Shown here piece after piece: positions 45,406 through 55,587 of a stretch of DNA of 64,000 nt. The notes below the pieces were generated by a model that was not told where the DNA came from, did no database searches, and saw only the letters and a list, made by a program, of their open reading frames with translations. Position 1 is the stretch's first letter; each line of letters starts with the position of its first letter. The position numbers were made by a program, and so were the translations under genes. Origin of the DNA: Burkholderiales bacterium (GTDB lineage: Bacteria > Pseudomonadota > Gammaproteobacteria > Burkholderiales > Nitrosomonadaceae); NCBI GenBank assembly GCA_024235795.1, contig JACKLR010000003.1, forward strand, positions 186,001-250,000, given 5' to 3'.

Positions 45406-46917
45406 CTAACCAAGGAACAGCTTATACGCAGGATTTTTACTTTCATCCCAGTAACGATAGCCGAGTTGATCCAGAAAAGCCTTGAAATCGGACCGTTCCA
45501 CCGGCGGCACCTGTATTCCAATCAACACGCGGCCGTAGTCTGCACCATGATTCCGGTAGTGAAAAAGACTGATATTCCAGTTGTGGCTCATGGCATTCAA
45601 AAAATCCATCAACGCACCGGGCCGATCCGGGAATTCAAATCGATACAGTATCTCGTTTTCAATTTCAGGCGCGTGGCCGCCGACCAAATGTCGAATATGC
45701 AGCTTCGCCATTTCATTATTGCTCAAATCCTGCGTATTTAGGCCGCTTTCCTGCAGGTTGGCAATGAGCTTTTCGGCTTCCTCCCGGTTGCGTACCGAAA
45801 TCCCGACAAAAACATGGGCCTCTCTGGCGTCTGAATAACGGTAATTGAATTCCGTGATGCTTTTTGCGCCGATCAAACTGCAGAATTTTTTAAAACTGCC
45901 CGGTTTTTCCGGAATGGTAACTGCCATGACTGCTTCGCGCTGTTCGCCGATCTCTGCACGTTCCGAGATATGACGCAAGCGGTCAAAATTCATGTTGGCG
46001 CCGGAGGCAATGCCGATCAAGGTCTGATGCGCAATATTTTCCCGTTCGACATACGCTTTGATACCGGCAACAGAAAGCGCACCGGAAGGTTCCAGTATGC
46101 TGCGCGTGTCCTCGAAAACATCCTTGATCGCCGCGCAAATTGAATCGGTATCCACCAGAATGACTTCATCCACCAATTCGCGGCATAAGCGGAACGTCTC
46201 CTTGCCAACCTGTTTGACGGCCACACCGTCAGCGAACAATCCGGCTTGCGTCAGTTTGACGCGGCGTCCGCTATGCATTGATCGGTATAGCGCATTCGCA
46301 TCCACCGGCTCAACACCGATTATTTTAATTTCGGGGAAAAGCCTTTTGGCATACGCAGCGATCCCGGCAATCAAACCGCCACCGCCAACCGGCACAAAAA
46401 TGGCATGAATGTTACCGGTATACTGGCGCAGGATTTCCATGCCGATAGTACCCTGCCCTGCGATCACGTCCGGGTCGTCGTAGGGATGAATAAACGTCGC
46501 CTGCTGCGATTCAGTCAGCGCTATCGCGTGATCGTAAGCATCGTTATACGAATCGCCGTGCAGCACAACCGTCGCACCGCGCGCCATAACCGCCTGCACC
46601 TTAATCTGCGGCGTAGTCACCGGCATGACAATGGTTGCGCTACACCCCAGTTTCTTTGCAGCCAACGCCACGCCTTGCGCATGATTACCTGCTGAGGCTG
46701 CCACCACGCCACGGTTACGCACATCCGGCGAAAGTTTGAGCATTTTGTTATACGCGCCACGCAGCTTGAATGAAAAAACCTGTTGCAAATCTTCGCGCTT
46801 TAGCAATACCCGATTATGAATGCGTGCTGACAGGTTTGATACTTTTTCCAGCGGCGTTTCTACCGCCACGTCATAAACTTGTGCTGTGAGAATTCTTTCA
46901 AGATAACTTTTTTTCAT
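45406..46917 (-). CDS. ilvA: Threonine ammonia-lyase, biosynthetic
   Basis: 503 residues (E. coli 514). I start at the ATG at 46917 (MKKSYLERILTAQVYDVAVETPL, as in the family); the frame extends to 47031 without support. The PLP Lys is in FSFKLRGAYNKM, the phosphate loop in VGGGGLIAGIAAY. Two ACT-like C-terminal domains (from about residue 330) bind isoleucine and valine. It makes 2-oxobutanoate, the first step to isoleucine. Confidence 0.95.
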   Translation of the reverse strand: MKKSYLERILTAQVYDVAVETPLEKVSNLSARIHNRVLLKREDLQQVFSFKLRGAYNKMLKLSPDVRNRGVVAASAGNHAQGVALAAKKLGCSATIVMPVTTPQIKVQAVMARGATVVLHGDSYNDAYDHAIALTESQQATFIHPYDDPDVIAGQGTIGMEILRQYTGNIHAIFVPVGGGGLIAGIAAYAKRLFPEIKIIGVEPVDANALYRSMHSGRRVKLTQAGLFADGVAVKQVGKETFRLCRELVDEVILVDTDSICAAIKDVFEDTRSILEPSGALSVAGIKAYVERENIAHQTLIGIASGANMNFDRLRHISERAEIGEQREAVMAVTIPEKPGSFKKFCSLIGAKSITEFNYRYSDAREAHVFVGISVRNREEAEKLIANLQESGLNTQDLSNNEMAKLHIRHLVGGHAPEIENEILYRFEFPDRPGALMDFLNAMSHNWNISLFHYRNHGADYGRVLIGIQVPPVERSDFKAFLDQLGYRYWDESKNPAYKLFLG

Positions 46918-47003
46918 AAACGCCTGGAAACATATCAAAAATAAGTGATTTATTTTAACAACCAATTGTTGCAAGTGATTGATTTTATCATGGCCTATCC
47001 CGA

Positions 47004-48470
47004 TCAGAAATTCTGCAGTTCTTTTCCCCAACGCACCAGCGCATCCAAAATTTCCTGTGATTTTGCGTTACCCTGATGCGTTTTACGCAGCATTTCAATC
47101 TCATCGAAATAGCTTCCAATCATCTGACCATCGCCATCTGTTACCTGCGTCAATCGCTGACGCCGCAACTGCTGCCAGCGCTGGTGTTCTTCGGGTGATA
47201 ACGTTTCCGGCCAGTTGCGCGCACGGTACCTGAAAAAAAGTTCAGGCAGACGTTTGTCATGAAAATCAAAACCGGCTTTTGCCAGTTGTTGCGGCGTTGC
47301 AGATCTTATTTGTGGAAACAAAAGCGCATCGGTGTTATCCATAAAACCATCATACAGCGCCTGATCGACATCGGCAGACGGTTCAAAGGTTCGGCCGCTG
47401 TACGCCAGTGCAATGCGCTGCGCAAAATCGGTTTGGGCGCAGTATTCGGTCAATTTTTTCCAGTGCCGATGGCAAGTATCCAGATCAATTTCTATACGCG
47501 TTGCCGCCTGCGCATCAAGCGTATTGCGCGGCGCGAGTGCCGGGCATTTGTTAATTTTTACCGATTTGACCGGCAGGCGTTGAGCGCCTTCGGGTAAATC
47601 TTCCGCCCGTGTAAACAGATGTTGATCCAGTTGAGACACATCCATATCCAGAAATCTCTCAGGGTCATGACGCAAATCATACACCAGCACACTGTTTGGA
47701 TTATTCGTCTCTACAACGAGCGGCATGACCAGGGTCGTGCACCCTGTTTTCGCCGGATACATCCGTGACGTATGCACCACCGGCGTATGCTGCGTCACAT
47801 CAAGCAATTCAGCCGCACGGCGTTTATTGCGCAACTGGAAAAGCCAGCGATACAAACGCGGCTGCCGTTGCTGTAACAATCTCGCCAGACCAATCGTGGC
47901 GCGCACATCGGACAACGCATCATGTGCAGCACCATGACTGATACCATTCGCAGCCGTCAAGTCTTCAAGGCGAAAGCTCGGCAGTCTTTCTTCTGCATCC
48001 CCACCGGGCGCGGTCTCACGCAGCGGCCATTCCAGACCTTCAGGTCGCAGCGCATAAGTCATGCGTACCAGATCGATGATATCCCATCGGGAATTACCCT
48101 GCTGCCACTCGCGCGCATAGGGATCGTAAAAATTTCGATACAATGCATAGCGCGTGACTTCGTCGTCAAAACGGATGGTGTTATAACCCACGCCACATGT
48201 CTCCGGCTGCGCCAATTCAGCATGAATACTTGCAATAAATTCCGGCTCCAGCAAGCCCTTCTCATCAGCCAATTGCGGTGTAATCCCGGTGATCAAGCAT
48301 GAGACAGGTTGCGGCAAACTGTCCCGCGGCGGCTTACAGTAAATGAGCAGCGGTTTGCCAATCTCATTCAGCGCTTCATCCGTACGCAATCCGGCAAACT
48401 GCACAGGCCGGTCTCTACGGGGATCCGCACCAAATGTCTCGTAGTCATGCCAGTACAATGTTGTCGTCAT
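47004..48470 (-). CDS. sbcB: Exodeoxyribonuclease I
   Basis: 488 residues (E. coli 475). DEDD exonuclease motifs: LYWHDYETFG (first Asp/Glu), GYNTIRFDDE and HDALSDVRATIG. The C-terminal SH3-like and helical extension of ExoI follows. It digests single-stranded DNA 3' to 5' in recombination and mismatch repair. It is divergent from ridA. Confidence 0.95.
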   Translation of the reverse strand: MTTTLYWHDYETFGADPRRDRPVQFAGLRTDEALNEIGKPLLIYCKPPRDSLPQPVSCLITGITPQLADEKGLLEPEFIASIHAELAQPETCGVGYNTIRFDDEVTRYALYRNFYDPYAREWQQGNSRWDIIDLVRMTYALRPEGLEWPLRETAPGGDAEERLPSFRLEDLTAANGISHGAAHDALSDVRATIGLARLLQQRQPRLYRWLFQLRNKRRAAELLDVTQHTPVVHTSRMYPAKTGCTTLVMPLVVETNNPNSVLVYDLRHDPERFLDMDVSQLDQHLFTRAEDLPEGAQRLPVKSVKINKCPALAPRNTLDAQAATRIEIDLDTCHRHWKKLTEYCAQTDFAQRIALAYSGRTFEPSADVDQALYDGFMDNTDALLFPQIRSATPQQLAKAGFDFHDKRLPELFFRYRARNWPETLSPEEHQRWQQLRRQRLTQVTDGDGQMIGSYFDEIEMLRKTHQGNAKSQEILDALVRWGKELQNF

Positions 48471-48573
48471 TTATAGCGTGTCTCTCATCAAAAAACCAAA
48501 TCTGTTTTGAAATCGCCTGCCAACCCAATTATAGTGCTATTTTTTCACAAATCTTTGCAAAGGAGACGTTATT

Positions 48574-48957
48574 ATGGCGATTCAACGTATTAGTTCTGGC
48601 TCAACATTTGAACAGGAAATTGGTTATTCCCGCGCAGTCCGGGCAGGAGATTGGGTCATGGTATCCGGCACCACGGGGTTCGACTACAGTAAAATGACTA
48701 TATCAGAAGACCTTCTGGAGCAAGCCGAACAGTGTTTCCAAAACATAGACGCTGCCTTGAAGGAAGCCGGAAGCAGTTTAAAAGATGTGGTGCGCGTTAC
48801 CTACGTGTTACCGAATGTCAATGACTTTCCCAAATGTTTCCCGGTTACGCGTAAATATTTCGGCGATGTCAGACCTTCCGCCATGATGCTGACAGCGGGC
48901 TTATCCGATCCCAGAATGAAAATCGAAATCCAGGTAACTGCGTATTGCGGTGAATAA
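48574..48957 (+). CDS. RidA/YjgF family protein
   Basis: 127 residues with the Rid fold; the C-terminal half matches the family block (VRVTYVLPNVNDFPKCFPVTRKYFGDVRPSAMMLTAGL). The reactive-imine-binding Arg of RidA should be the Arg in GDVRPS. Archetypal RidA hydrolyses 2-aminoacrylate made by threonine/serine dehydratases, which fits the nearby ilvA, though this copy belongs to a broader subgroup. AAAGGAG precedes the ATG. Confidence 0.85.
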   Translation: MAIQRISSGSTFEQEIGYSRAVRAGDWVMVSGTTGFDYSKMTISEDLLEQAEQCFQNIDAALKEAGSSLKDVVRVTYVLPNVNDFPKCFPVTRKYFGDVRPSAMMLTAGLSDPRMKIEIQVTAYCGE

Positions 48958-48989
48958 TTCGGGCTACAACTACGCGTGTATGTGCAATG

Positions 48990-49015
48990 CCGGCAACTGT
49001 GTATTGAGTTGCCGG
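48990..49015. terminator. Hairpin after ridA
   Basis: A perfect 9-bp stem (CCGGCAACT/AGTTGCCGG) with an 8-base loop, 33 bases after the ridA stop. No T-run follows on either strand, so it may be a weak or Rho-assisted terminator, perhaps shared with the small minus-strand genes. Confidence 0.4.
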
Positions 49016-49037
49016 ACTCTCCATTAGAAAAAAATTT

Positions 49038-49112
49038 TTACCAAAAGTTATACATCAGGTATATGTAACCCGGAATAAAAATGCACAATGCAATAATGAC
49101 TAATTTTTTCAT
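49038..49112 (-). CDS. Tiny single-helix membrane peptide (24 residues)
   Basis: The sequence begins MKKLVIIALCIFIPGYIYLM and ends YNFW before a TAA. It is a single hydrophobic helix with a Lys pair at the N-terminus. GAGGAAGAGG lies 5-14 bases before the ATG, an excellent Shine-Dalgarno for so small a frame. Size and shape recall small subunit peptides such as CydX or KdpF. I cannot assign a partner. Confidence 0.55.
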   Translation of the reverse strand: MKKLVIIALCIFIPGYIYLMYNFW

Positions 49113-49194
49113 GTTACCTCTTCCTCAATGTTAGCGATCAAACAATAGTTATTGTTTTTGAAATAGTAAGTAAAACCTATCCTGTACTTTTTCG

Positions 49195-49332
49195 TCAAGT
49201 ATTATCTACAAAGCCCTGACAATTACACAAATTATCAATGTCTTGCAACACGTCTTCGACAGATTTTATTTTGATGCCAAAAGCAATTCGCAATTCCAGA
49301 AATTTGCTCGCGCATAAATGCACATAATACAT
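49195..49332 (-). CDS. Small Cys-containing protein (45 residues)
   Basis: The frame starts MYYVHLCASKFLELRIAFG and continues to a CNCQGF motif near the C-terminus. GAGGGAG stands about 7 bases before the ATG at 49332. It is upstream of, and in line with, the 24-residue peptide gene, 82 bases apart. There is no signal peptide; the two-helix pattern with three Cys could bind metal. Function unknown. Confidence 0.45.
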   Translation of the reverse strand: MYYVHLCASKFLELRIAFGIKIKSVEDVLQDIDNLCNCQGFVDNT

Positions 49333-49457
49333 GACGACACTCCCTCAGAATAAAGACATGGCCGCACGGACGGTGGAACAGCCGTGCTGCAACATGCTAT
49401 TCTTTATATTTGACCGCAATCGTCATGATTTGTTATACATAAAACGGGAGCAACAGT

Positions 49458-50087
49458 ATGAGCGCAGTCAATATACCAGCAGACTCGGTTGAACTGGAAG
49501 GCGATCTGGTATTGCCGCCTTCGGTAAATAGCATTGTATTATTCGCCCACGGCAGTGGCAGCAGCCGTTTGAGTCCGCGCAATCGTTTTGTCGCGCAAAT
49601 ACTGCAACAGCATGGCATCGGTACACTGCTGTTTGATCTGTTGACGCGCACCGAAGACCAGGATTACGCCATGCGCTTTGATATTGAACTTTTAACCGAG
49701 CGCCTGATCGCAGCAACGGCCTGGCTGCAGGCCAGAACAGATTCGAAGACATTGCCGCTGGGCTATTTTGGCGCCAGCACAGGTGCTGCAGCGGCACTCA
49801 AAGCAGCCGCAAAAATGAATACAGGCGTTTCCGCAGTCGTTTCGCGTGGCGGCCGGCCGGATCTGGCTGGTGAAGCAGATTTAAGCAAAGTAACCGCCCC
49901 TACTTTACTCATCGTTGGCGGCGCGGATTATGGGGTCATTGAATTGAATCAACAAGCTTTTGCCTTATTGCAGTGCAAAAAAGAACTCACGCTTATTCCA
50001 GGGGCAACGCATTTATTTGAAGAGTCTGGCACGCTTGAACAGGCCGCGCAACATGCCGCCAACTGGTTTTTAAAATACTTAAAATAA
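49458..50087 (+). CDS. Alpha/beta hydrolase, dienelactone-hydrolase-like
   Basis: 209 residues. The nucleophile elbow is GASTGAAAA (Ser), the acid GGADYGV (Asp) and the base GATHLFEE (His); FAHGSGSS forms the oxyanion region. No membrane or signal sequence. The substrate is unknown; similar genes are often joined to phosphoribosyltransferases, absent here. GGGAG precedes the ATG, and hprA follows after 18 bases. Confidence 0.85.
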   Translation: MSAVNIPADSVELEGDLVLPPSVNSIVLFAHGSGSSRLSPRNRFVAQILQQHGIGTLLFDLLTRTEDQDYAMRFDIELLTERLIAATAWLQARTDSKTLPLGYFGASTGAAAALKAAAKMNTGVSAVVSRGGRPDLAGEADLSKVTAPTLLIVGGADYGVIELNQQAFALLQCKKELTLIPGATHLFEESGTLEQAAQHAANWFLKYLK

Positions 50088-50105
50088 GAGTACAGGATTG
50101 ATAAC

Positions 50106-51083
50106 ATGAGCGCCGTTTTCCTTGATTTCGGATCTGTGACACGAGGCGATATGGATTGCACCGCACTTGAACAGGCCATCTCACCGTGGCAATTTTATGC
50201 CGAAACCGATCCTGACCAGGTGGCAGAACGTATCAAGGATGCGGAAGTGGTCGTCTGTAACAAATTTTCACTCAATCGTGAAATCATTAACGCTGCACCC
50301 CGCCTGAAACTGATCTGTATTGCGGCAACCGGCTATAACAATATCGATTTGGTAACGGCAGCCGAGCGCAATATTCCTGTCAGCAACGTTCGCGGCTATG
50401 CTACGCCATCGGTTGTACAGCATGTGTTCATGCTGATGCTGAATCTTTCGCGCAACTTTGAAGATTACCGGCAGCTGGTAAAAAACGGGCAATGGCAGGC
50501 CAGCCGTCATTTTTGCCCGCTGGATTACGGTATCGAGGAATTATCCGGCAAGATTCTGGGCATTATTGGTTACGGGGAATTAGGCAAGGCGGTTTCGGAA
50601 GTCGCCAGGGCGTTTGGCATGAAAGTGCTCATTGCCGAACATAAGGACAAACCGGCACGCCCGGGAAGAACGGCTTTTGATGACACGCTTCAGCAAGCAG
50701 ACTATATAACGCTGCATTGCCCGCTTTTAGACGAAACCCGCGATCTGATCAGTCAACGGGAACTGAACCTGATGAAACCGTCAACTCACCTCATCAATAC
50801 TGCGCGTGGCGCCGTGATCAACGAAGCAGATCTGCTGCATGCCCTGTCCTCAGGCCGCATTGCGGGCGCGGGACTGGATGTTCTGCCTAAAGAACCGCCC
50901 ACGAATGAAAGCGTTCTGTTGCAGTATCAACAATCGAATCTGATTATTACACCGCATGTTGCCTGGGCCAGCCGGGAATCCCGTCAACGCCTGCTCAACC
51001 AGATTGCCGATAACATTCATAACTTTTATCATGACAAACCGTTTAATCAGGTCATGGATGCGGTGGATAACAACGCCGGTTAA
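50106..51083 (+). CDS. hprA: D-2-hydroxyacid dehydrogenase, hydroxypyruvate/glycerate type
   Basis: 325 residues. The NAD motif GIIGYGELGKAV is central, the catalytic Arg is in INTARGAVINE, the Glu in PKEPP and the His in ITPHVAWASRESR; the HVAW form is typical of glycerate dehydrogenases. It probably reduces hydroxypyruvate to D-glycerate. That an autotroph uses it in glycolate salvage is plausible but inferred. Confidence 0.85.
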   Translation: MSAVFLDFGSVTRGDMDCTALEQAISPWQFYAETDPDQVAERIKDAEVVVCNKFSLNREIINAAPRLKLICIAATGYNNIDLVTAAERNIPVSNVRGYATPSVVQHVFMLMLNLSRNFEDYRQLVKNGQWQASRHFCPLDYGIEELSGKILGIIGYGELGKAVSEVARAFGMKVLIAEHKDKPARPGRTAFDDTLQQADYITLHCPLLDETRDLISQRELNLMKPSTHLINTARGAVINEADLLHALSSGRIAGAGLDVLPKEPPTNESVLLQYQQSNLIITPHVAWASRESRQRLLNQIADNIHNFYHDKPFNQVMDAVDNNAG

Positions 51084-51155
51084 CAGTCCGGGCTTCCTCC
51101 TTGTATCAGATCTGTTTCTTTACGCGCACAGCGCAAACCGCTTTTCATGGTCCCG

Positions 51156-54100
51156 CTATTCTGTCGTAACATCCCGCGCGAGGAACACATCAAGATAAGC
51201 ATCGACCTGGCTAAGTTCTGCATCAAATTCCGGCAATAACGCATCCAGCGTTTTCTGGTCGTTGCTTTTACCGGCCGTCTCCATTCCAGCGCATAACTCA
51301 CCCAGTTTCATCGCACCCACAGAACGCGACGATGATTTGAGCTTGTGCGCAATAGAACCAGCCGTTGCGAGCTGGCCTGCCTGATACGCTGCGCGCAATT
51401 CCTCAGCTGTTTTCGCTGAATTGAGCCGATAATCCTGCAGCATTTCCTTGATCGTTTCCGGGTCGTCGCCAATAAGTTCTTCAAGTTTACGAACGTCTAC
51501 GGGCACTTCCGCTGCTTCGCCGTTTGTTTCCACACCGGCTTTGATCGATGATGTATCCGCTTTCTCCGATTGTGTCCCGTCTTCCTCGGCCGGTTTGTTC
51601 ACTTTCAGGTATTTTTCCAGCGTAACGCGCAAATCTTCAAGTTGCACCGGCTTGCTCAAATAATCATCCATACCGGCATCGAGACAATGTTCCTTCTCAC
51701 CTTTCAATGCATTGGCGGTCAATGCAACAATCGGGATATGTTTTTTACCGGATTCGAGCTGGCGAATATTTTTTGTCAGCTCGAATCCATCAATTTCAGG
51801 CATGTGCAAGTCTGTCAGTACCAGACCGTAATCGCAGTTTTGCCAGCGCCCCAGCGCCTCCCGCCCATCGTTTGCGATATCTGCGGCATAACCCAGCAAA
51901 TTGAGTTGCTGCATGATCACCTTCTGATTGATTTCATTATCTTCCGCCACCAGTATCAGCGTTCCCTGATTCAATGCCTCTTCACGTGGAATCGCGACAG
52001 GTTTTGACTTGAGCATATCTGCAAGCGGCGTCGATTCCACTTCCGGTTCTATTCTGCCTGCAGCCAGTTCCATTGCGCGCATGAGCGACTGGCGGTACAT
52101 GACGTCACCATCCAGCGTGACAATATCGACGTCCTCAATACGCGCCTGCCTGCGTCGGCCACGTTTGATAATCACAAAATGGGGATCCAGGCGGGACTGC
52201 AGCACTTCGGATCGCTCACTAAAGGCGATACGCAATTCTTCCAAAGGCGGTTCCTGGTATCCGGCATCAACTACGACCAACCATAAACCCGCTTTCAGTG
52301 TTTTAATATACGCATTGGCCGCTGCCAAATCAGCAACATGCTCGACAAAGGCGCCGGAACTTTTTAAATAGACCGCCAGATCATTGCCCAGCCCCTCATT
52401 ATTACCGTATATCAGGCAAGACAGTCCGGCCAGTTGAATTGTTTTGCGTTTGGAGTCGGCGGTTTCCGGCAGCGGCTTAAACGGCATCTGGACAACAAAG
52501 GTAGAGCCTTGCTCCGGCTGGCTGTGCACGGTTATTTCCGCGCTCATCAATTCGGCAAGATGATGCGAAATGGCCAGTCCTAGGCCGGTGCCGCCAAAAC
52601 GGCGCGTCGTTGAGGGATCGCCCTGTGAGAAGGATTTAAACAGCTTGTCCAGCGTTTCCTTGTTCATGCCGATGCCGTTATCGGTCACCTGAAATGTAAC
52701 CACAATCTGATCGGGTTCGGATTCTGTCAGCAGCACACGCACCGAAACCTTGCCCGGCTTCTCCTGTTTGCTGGAAAACTTGATGGCATTATTGATCACG
52801 TTGACCAGCACTTGACGAATTCGTATCGGATCGCCCAATACATTTTCAGGAATCGCAGGGTCGATGAACAGCGTCAGTTCCACATTCTTGCTGAGCGCCA
52901 AATTTGCAAGCATGCCGCAGGCATTCTCCACCACGCTCGCCAGCGGCATGGGGATTTTTTCAATTTCCAGCTTACCGGCTTCGATTTTGGAAAAATCGAG
53001 AATATCTTCAATAATGCCCAGCAAGGCATACGCCGAGTCGCGTATCAGATTCGCCATTTCCATCTGATAGCCGCTCAGGCTGGTTTGCCTGAGCACATCG
53101 ATCATGCCGATGACACCATTCATGGGCGTGCGGATTTCATGACTCATGGCGGCAAGAAATGAAGACTTTGCTCTGTTTGCCGCTTCAGCATCATTCCTGG
53201 CCTGCTCCAGATCTTTCATGATGCGCACATGCTCACGCATATCACGCATGACGCCGGTAAAATGCCGTTCCTCGCCGACAAAATATTCACTGACTGCAAG
53301 ATACACCGGTATCAGCTCGCCGTTTTTATGCACCGCTTCCACTTCACGGCCTAGGCCGATGCCGTGCTTTCCTTTGAGATAGGGACGCCCGACATATTGC
53401 TGACCCTGTCCCGTCCTGCAATACCTTTCCATATAAAACTCGTGCTCCGAGCGATCGGGCTCGGGCACCAGAATAGCAACATTCTGTCCGATAATTTCTT
53501 CCGGTGTATAGCCGAACAGCCGCTCCACCACCGGATTTGCCGACAGGATGAGGCCGATGTGATCCGTCGTCACCACACAGTCGACCATATGCTCGACAAC
53601 GGAGCGGGTTTCTTCCTCCTTGATCGCCAGCGCGGCGTTGACCCGTTGCAAATCGGCCGTACGTAATTCAACGCGATTCTCCAGCTCCTGATTCAGATGG
53701 CGCAGATTCAACTCGGCATTTTTGCGTTCCTGATTGCTTGCGTTCAGACGTTCAACCATAATATTGAAGGTATGCCCAAGCTGCCGCATTTCGTTCCAGC
53801 CTGCAATTGAAACGCGCTGGTGCAAATTGCCTGCTGCAATCTCGAGCGCACCCCGATTGAGCTGCTTCAGCGGTGTCACCACACGGCGGTTGAACAGAAA
53901 TGCGCCAAAAATTACGCCGAGCAACGTAACGGCCAGAATAATCAGGCTATATCGTGTTACTTGTTGAACATTGGCGAAAGCCTCATCGACATCTTTTTTG
54001 ACCACAATACCCCAGTTCATCCGCGGCAGATTCCGCCACACTGCAACCACCGCCTTATCACGGTAATCGCGTGTAATGGCGCCACCCGATTCCCCGGACA

Positions 54101-54899
54101 ATGCATTTTTCAGCGCAATGGAATACGGCGTGTCCAGTTTGATTTTGCGTTTCAACGCCGCATCAGAATCGGTGGCCAGCGGCGCCATAATGAGCGCGGT
54201 ATGTTCATCAATCAGCCGTGCAACCACGGTATCGCCGGTTTCGCCCAATCCCACATTGTTCGACACCACATCGAAAACATGTTCGCTGTAGATCTGCAAC
54301 GCCAGCACACCGACGATTTCTTCCTGGATGATAATGGGAAAGGCAATAAATGCTGCAATGGCGCCATGAGACGGCTCATAAAACTCAAAATCGGAAATGG
54401 CGCTTTCCAGATTGCTGAGCGCATGGCGGGTGACCTGACCGAGGCCGGTATTACTGTACGGACCCGTTATCAAATTTGTCGCAAAATCGGACTCATGACT
54501 CTGCGTGTAGACGATATCGCCTTTTGTTGAAATCAGGAATAAATCGTAGTAACTGGCGTCTTCGACAAAACGCCTGAAATGATCCCTGTATAAGGCATCA
54601 ATCTGCCGGTAGGCATCCGAATCGACGCCCTCTTCTTCAAAAACTTTAGGAAATTGAAGCATTGCGCTGCGCGTCGCAATCGCATCATGCAACAGATTGG
54701 CGTCGAGCAGGCGCTCGTTCAAATAGGTATCGATCTGTTCGACCTTTTTATCCGCGATGGCAGACAGACTCTCGATAACCGTTTTCTGAATTTCGTTTTC
54801 GAACGTATGCAAAAAGCTGTTACCAATAACCAGAATCGGTAATAGAGAGACCAACGTAAACCAGACTGCGAAACGTTGTGTGAGCGAAGTAAATTTCAT
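51156..54899 (-). CDS. Hybrid sensor histidine kinase (dCache-HAMP-PAS-HK-Rec-Hpt), BarA-like
   Basis: 1247 residues from the ATG at 54899 (GGGGGAG 7 bases before; the GTG at 54905 is less likely). Order: transmembrane helix (about 12-32), large periplasmic sensor of Cache type, second helix (about 318-338), HAMP, coiled coil, PAS (TTDHIGLILSANPVVERLFGY), HisKA with the phospho-His in AAMSHEIRTPMNG, HATPase with DNGIGM and GGTGLGLAI, a degenerate receiver-like stretch, a receiver with Asp in VLTDLHMPEIDG, and a C-terminal Hpt with His in AHKLKSSSRSVGA. It should feed a phosphorelay to a separate response regulator, not found here. Confidence 0.9.
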   Translation of the reverse strand: MKFTSLTQRFAVWFTLVSLLPILVIGNSFLHTFENEIQKTVIESLSAIADKKVEQIDTYLNERLLDANLLHDAIATRSAMLQFPKVFEEEGVDSDAYRQIDALYRDHFRRFVEDASYYDLFLISTKGDIVYTQSHESDFATNLITGPYSNTGLGQVTRHALSNLESAISDFEFYEPSHGAIAAFIAFPIIIQEEIVGVLALQIYSEHVFDVVSNNVGLGETGDTVVARLIDEHTALIMAPLATDSDAALKRKIKLDTPYSIALKNALSGESGGAITRDYRDKAVVAVWRNLPRMNWGIVVKKDVDEAFANVQQVTRYSLIILAVTLLGVIFGAFLFNRRVVTPLKQLNRGALEIAAGNLHQRVSIAGWNEMRQLGHTFNIMVERLNASNQERKNAELNLRHLNQELENRVELRTADLQRVNAALAIKEEETRSVVEHMVDCVVTTDHIGLILSANPVVERLFGYTPEEIIGQNVAILVPEPDRSEHEFYMERYCRTGQGQQYVGRPYLKGKHGIGLGREVEAVHKNGELIPVYLAVSEYFVGEERHFTGVMRDMREHVRIMKDLEQARNDAEAANRAKSSFLAAMSHEIRTPMNGVIGMIDVLRQTSLSGYQMEMANLIRDSAYALLGIIEDILDFSKIEAGKLEIEKIPMPLASVVENACGMLANLALSKNVELTLFIDPAIPENVLGDPIRIRQVLVNVINNAIKFSSKQEKPGKVSVRVLLTESEPDQIVVTFQVTDNGIGMNKETLDKLFKSFSQGDPSTTRRFGGTGLGLAISHHLAELMSAEITVHSQPEQGSTFVVQMPFKPLPETADSKRKTIQLAGLSCLIYGNNEGLGNDLAVYLKSSGAFVEHVADLAAANAYIKTLKAGLWLVVVDAGYQEPPLEELRIAFSERSEVLQSRLDPHFVIIKRGRRRQARIEDVDIVTLDGDVMYRQSLMRAMELAAGRIEPEVESTPLADMLKSKPVAIPREEALNQGTLILVAEDNEINQKVIMQQLNLLGYAADIANDGREALGRWQNCDYGLVLTDLHMPEIDGFELTKNIRQLESGKKHIPIVALTANALKGEKEHCLDAGMDDYLSKPVQLEDLRVTLEKYLKVNKPAEEDGTQSEKADTSSIKAGVETNGEAAEVPVDVRKLEELIGDDPETIKEMLQDYRLNSAKTAEELRAAYQAGQLATAGSIAHKLKSSSRSVGAMKLGELCAGMETAGKSNDQKTLDALLPEFDAELSQVDAYLDVFLARDVTTE

Positions 54900-55128
54900 G
54901 GGCACTCCCCCGCAATAACCGGTAGCCGCAAGCGGCTTTCAAATGCGTTAATTTTTATCTTTCAGTGAGTAATTGCTATCATTGCCTGATGCATTACAAA
55001 CGCGCCAGTACATAGTAGCAGACATCTGAATCAGTCGTCCGTTCTTATGTATATCGCAGTGTTTACAGAAACCGGATATTACGTTTTAATCAGAATTATG
55101 TTCACACCCATCCATTCCCTTTCATAAA

Positions 55129-55560
55129 ATGAGTATCTCTTCCAGCGAAGTGCGTATTGTGCAATGGCAAGATGAAGCACCAGCGCTCAGTGCAATCCGC
55201 AAAGCCGTTTTCATCGAGGAACAGCATGTTCCGGAAGAACTGGAATGGGATGAATTTGATCCTGTCAGCATCCATGCGCTGGCAGTCAACCCTTTTGGCG
55301 CGCCTGTCGGTACTGCGCGATTGTTACCGGATGGCCATATCGGCCGCATGGCGGTATTAAAGGCATGGCGCGGCAGGGGAATCGGCAGCGCCATGTTGCA
55401 ACGGCTACTGGATGAAGCCAGGCACCGCGGCGTTTCTGAAGTCATCCTGAATGCGCAGATCACCGCGGCGGCATTTTACGCAAAATTCGGTTTTCAGACG
55501 AGCGGCAATGAATTCATGGAAGCGGGCATCCCCCATGTCAAAATGTTTTTAAAATTATGA
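55129..55560 (+). CDS. GNAT-family N-acetyltransferase
   Basis: 143 residues, ElaA/YjcF-like. The acetyl-CoA loop reads WRGRGIGSAML, with FYAKFGFQTSGNEF in the C-terminal arm. FIEEQHVPEELEWDEFD near the N-terminus is the family's conserved block. The acceptor is unknown. No Shine-Dalgarno is obvious before the ATG. Confidence 0.85.
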   Translation: MSISSSEVRIVQWQDEAPALSAIRKAVFIEEQHVPEELEWDEFDPVSIHALAVNPFGAPVGTARLLPDGHIGRMAVLKAWRGRGIGSAMLQRLLDEARHRGVSEVILNAQITAAAFYAKFGFQTSGNEFMEAGIPHVKMFLKL

Positions 55561-55587
55561 CTGAATGACACGCTGCTGCTGCGCCCG

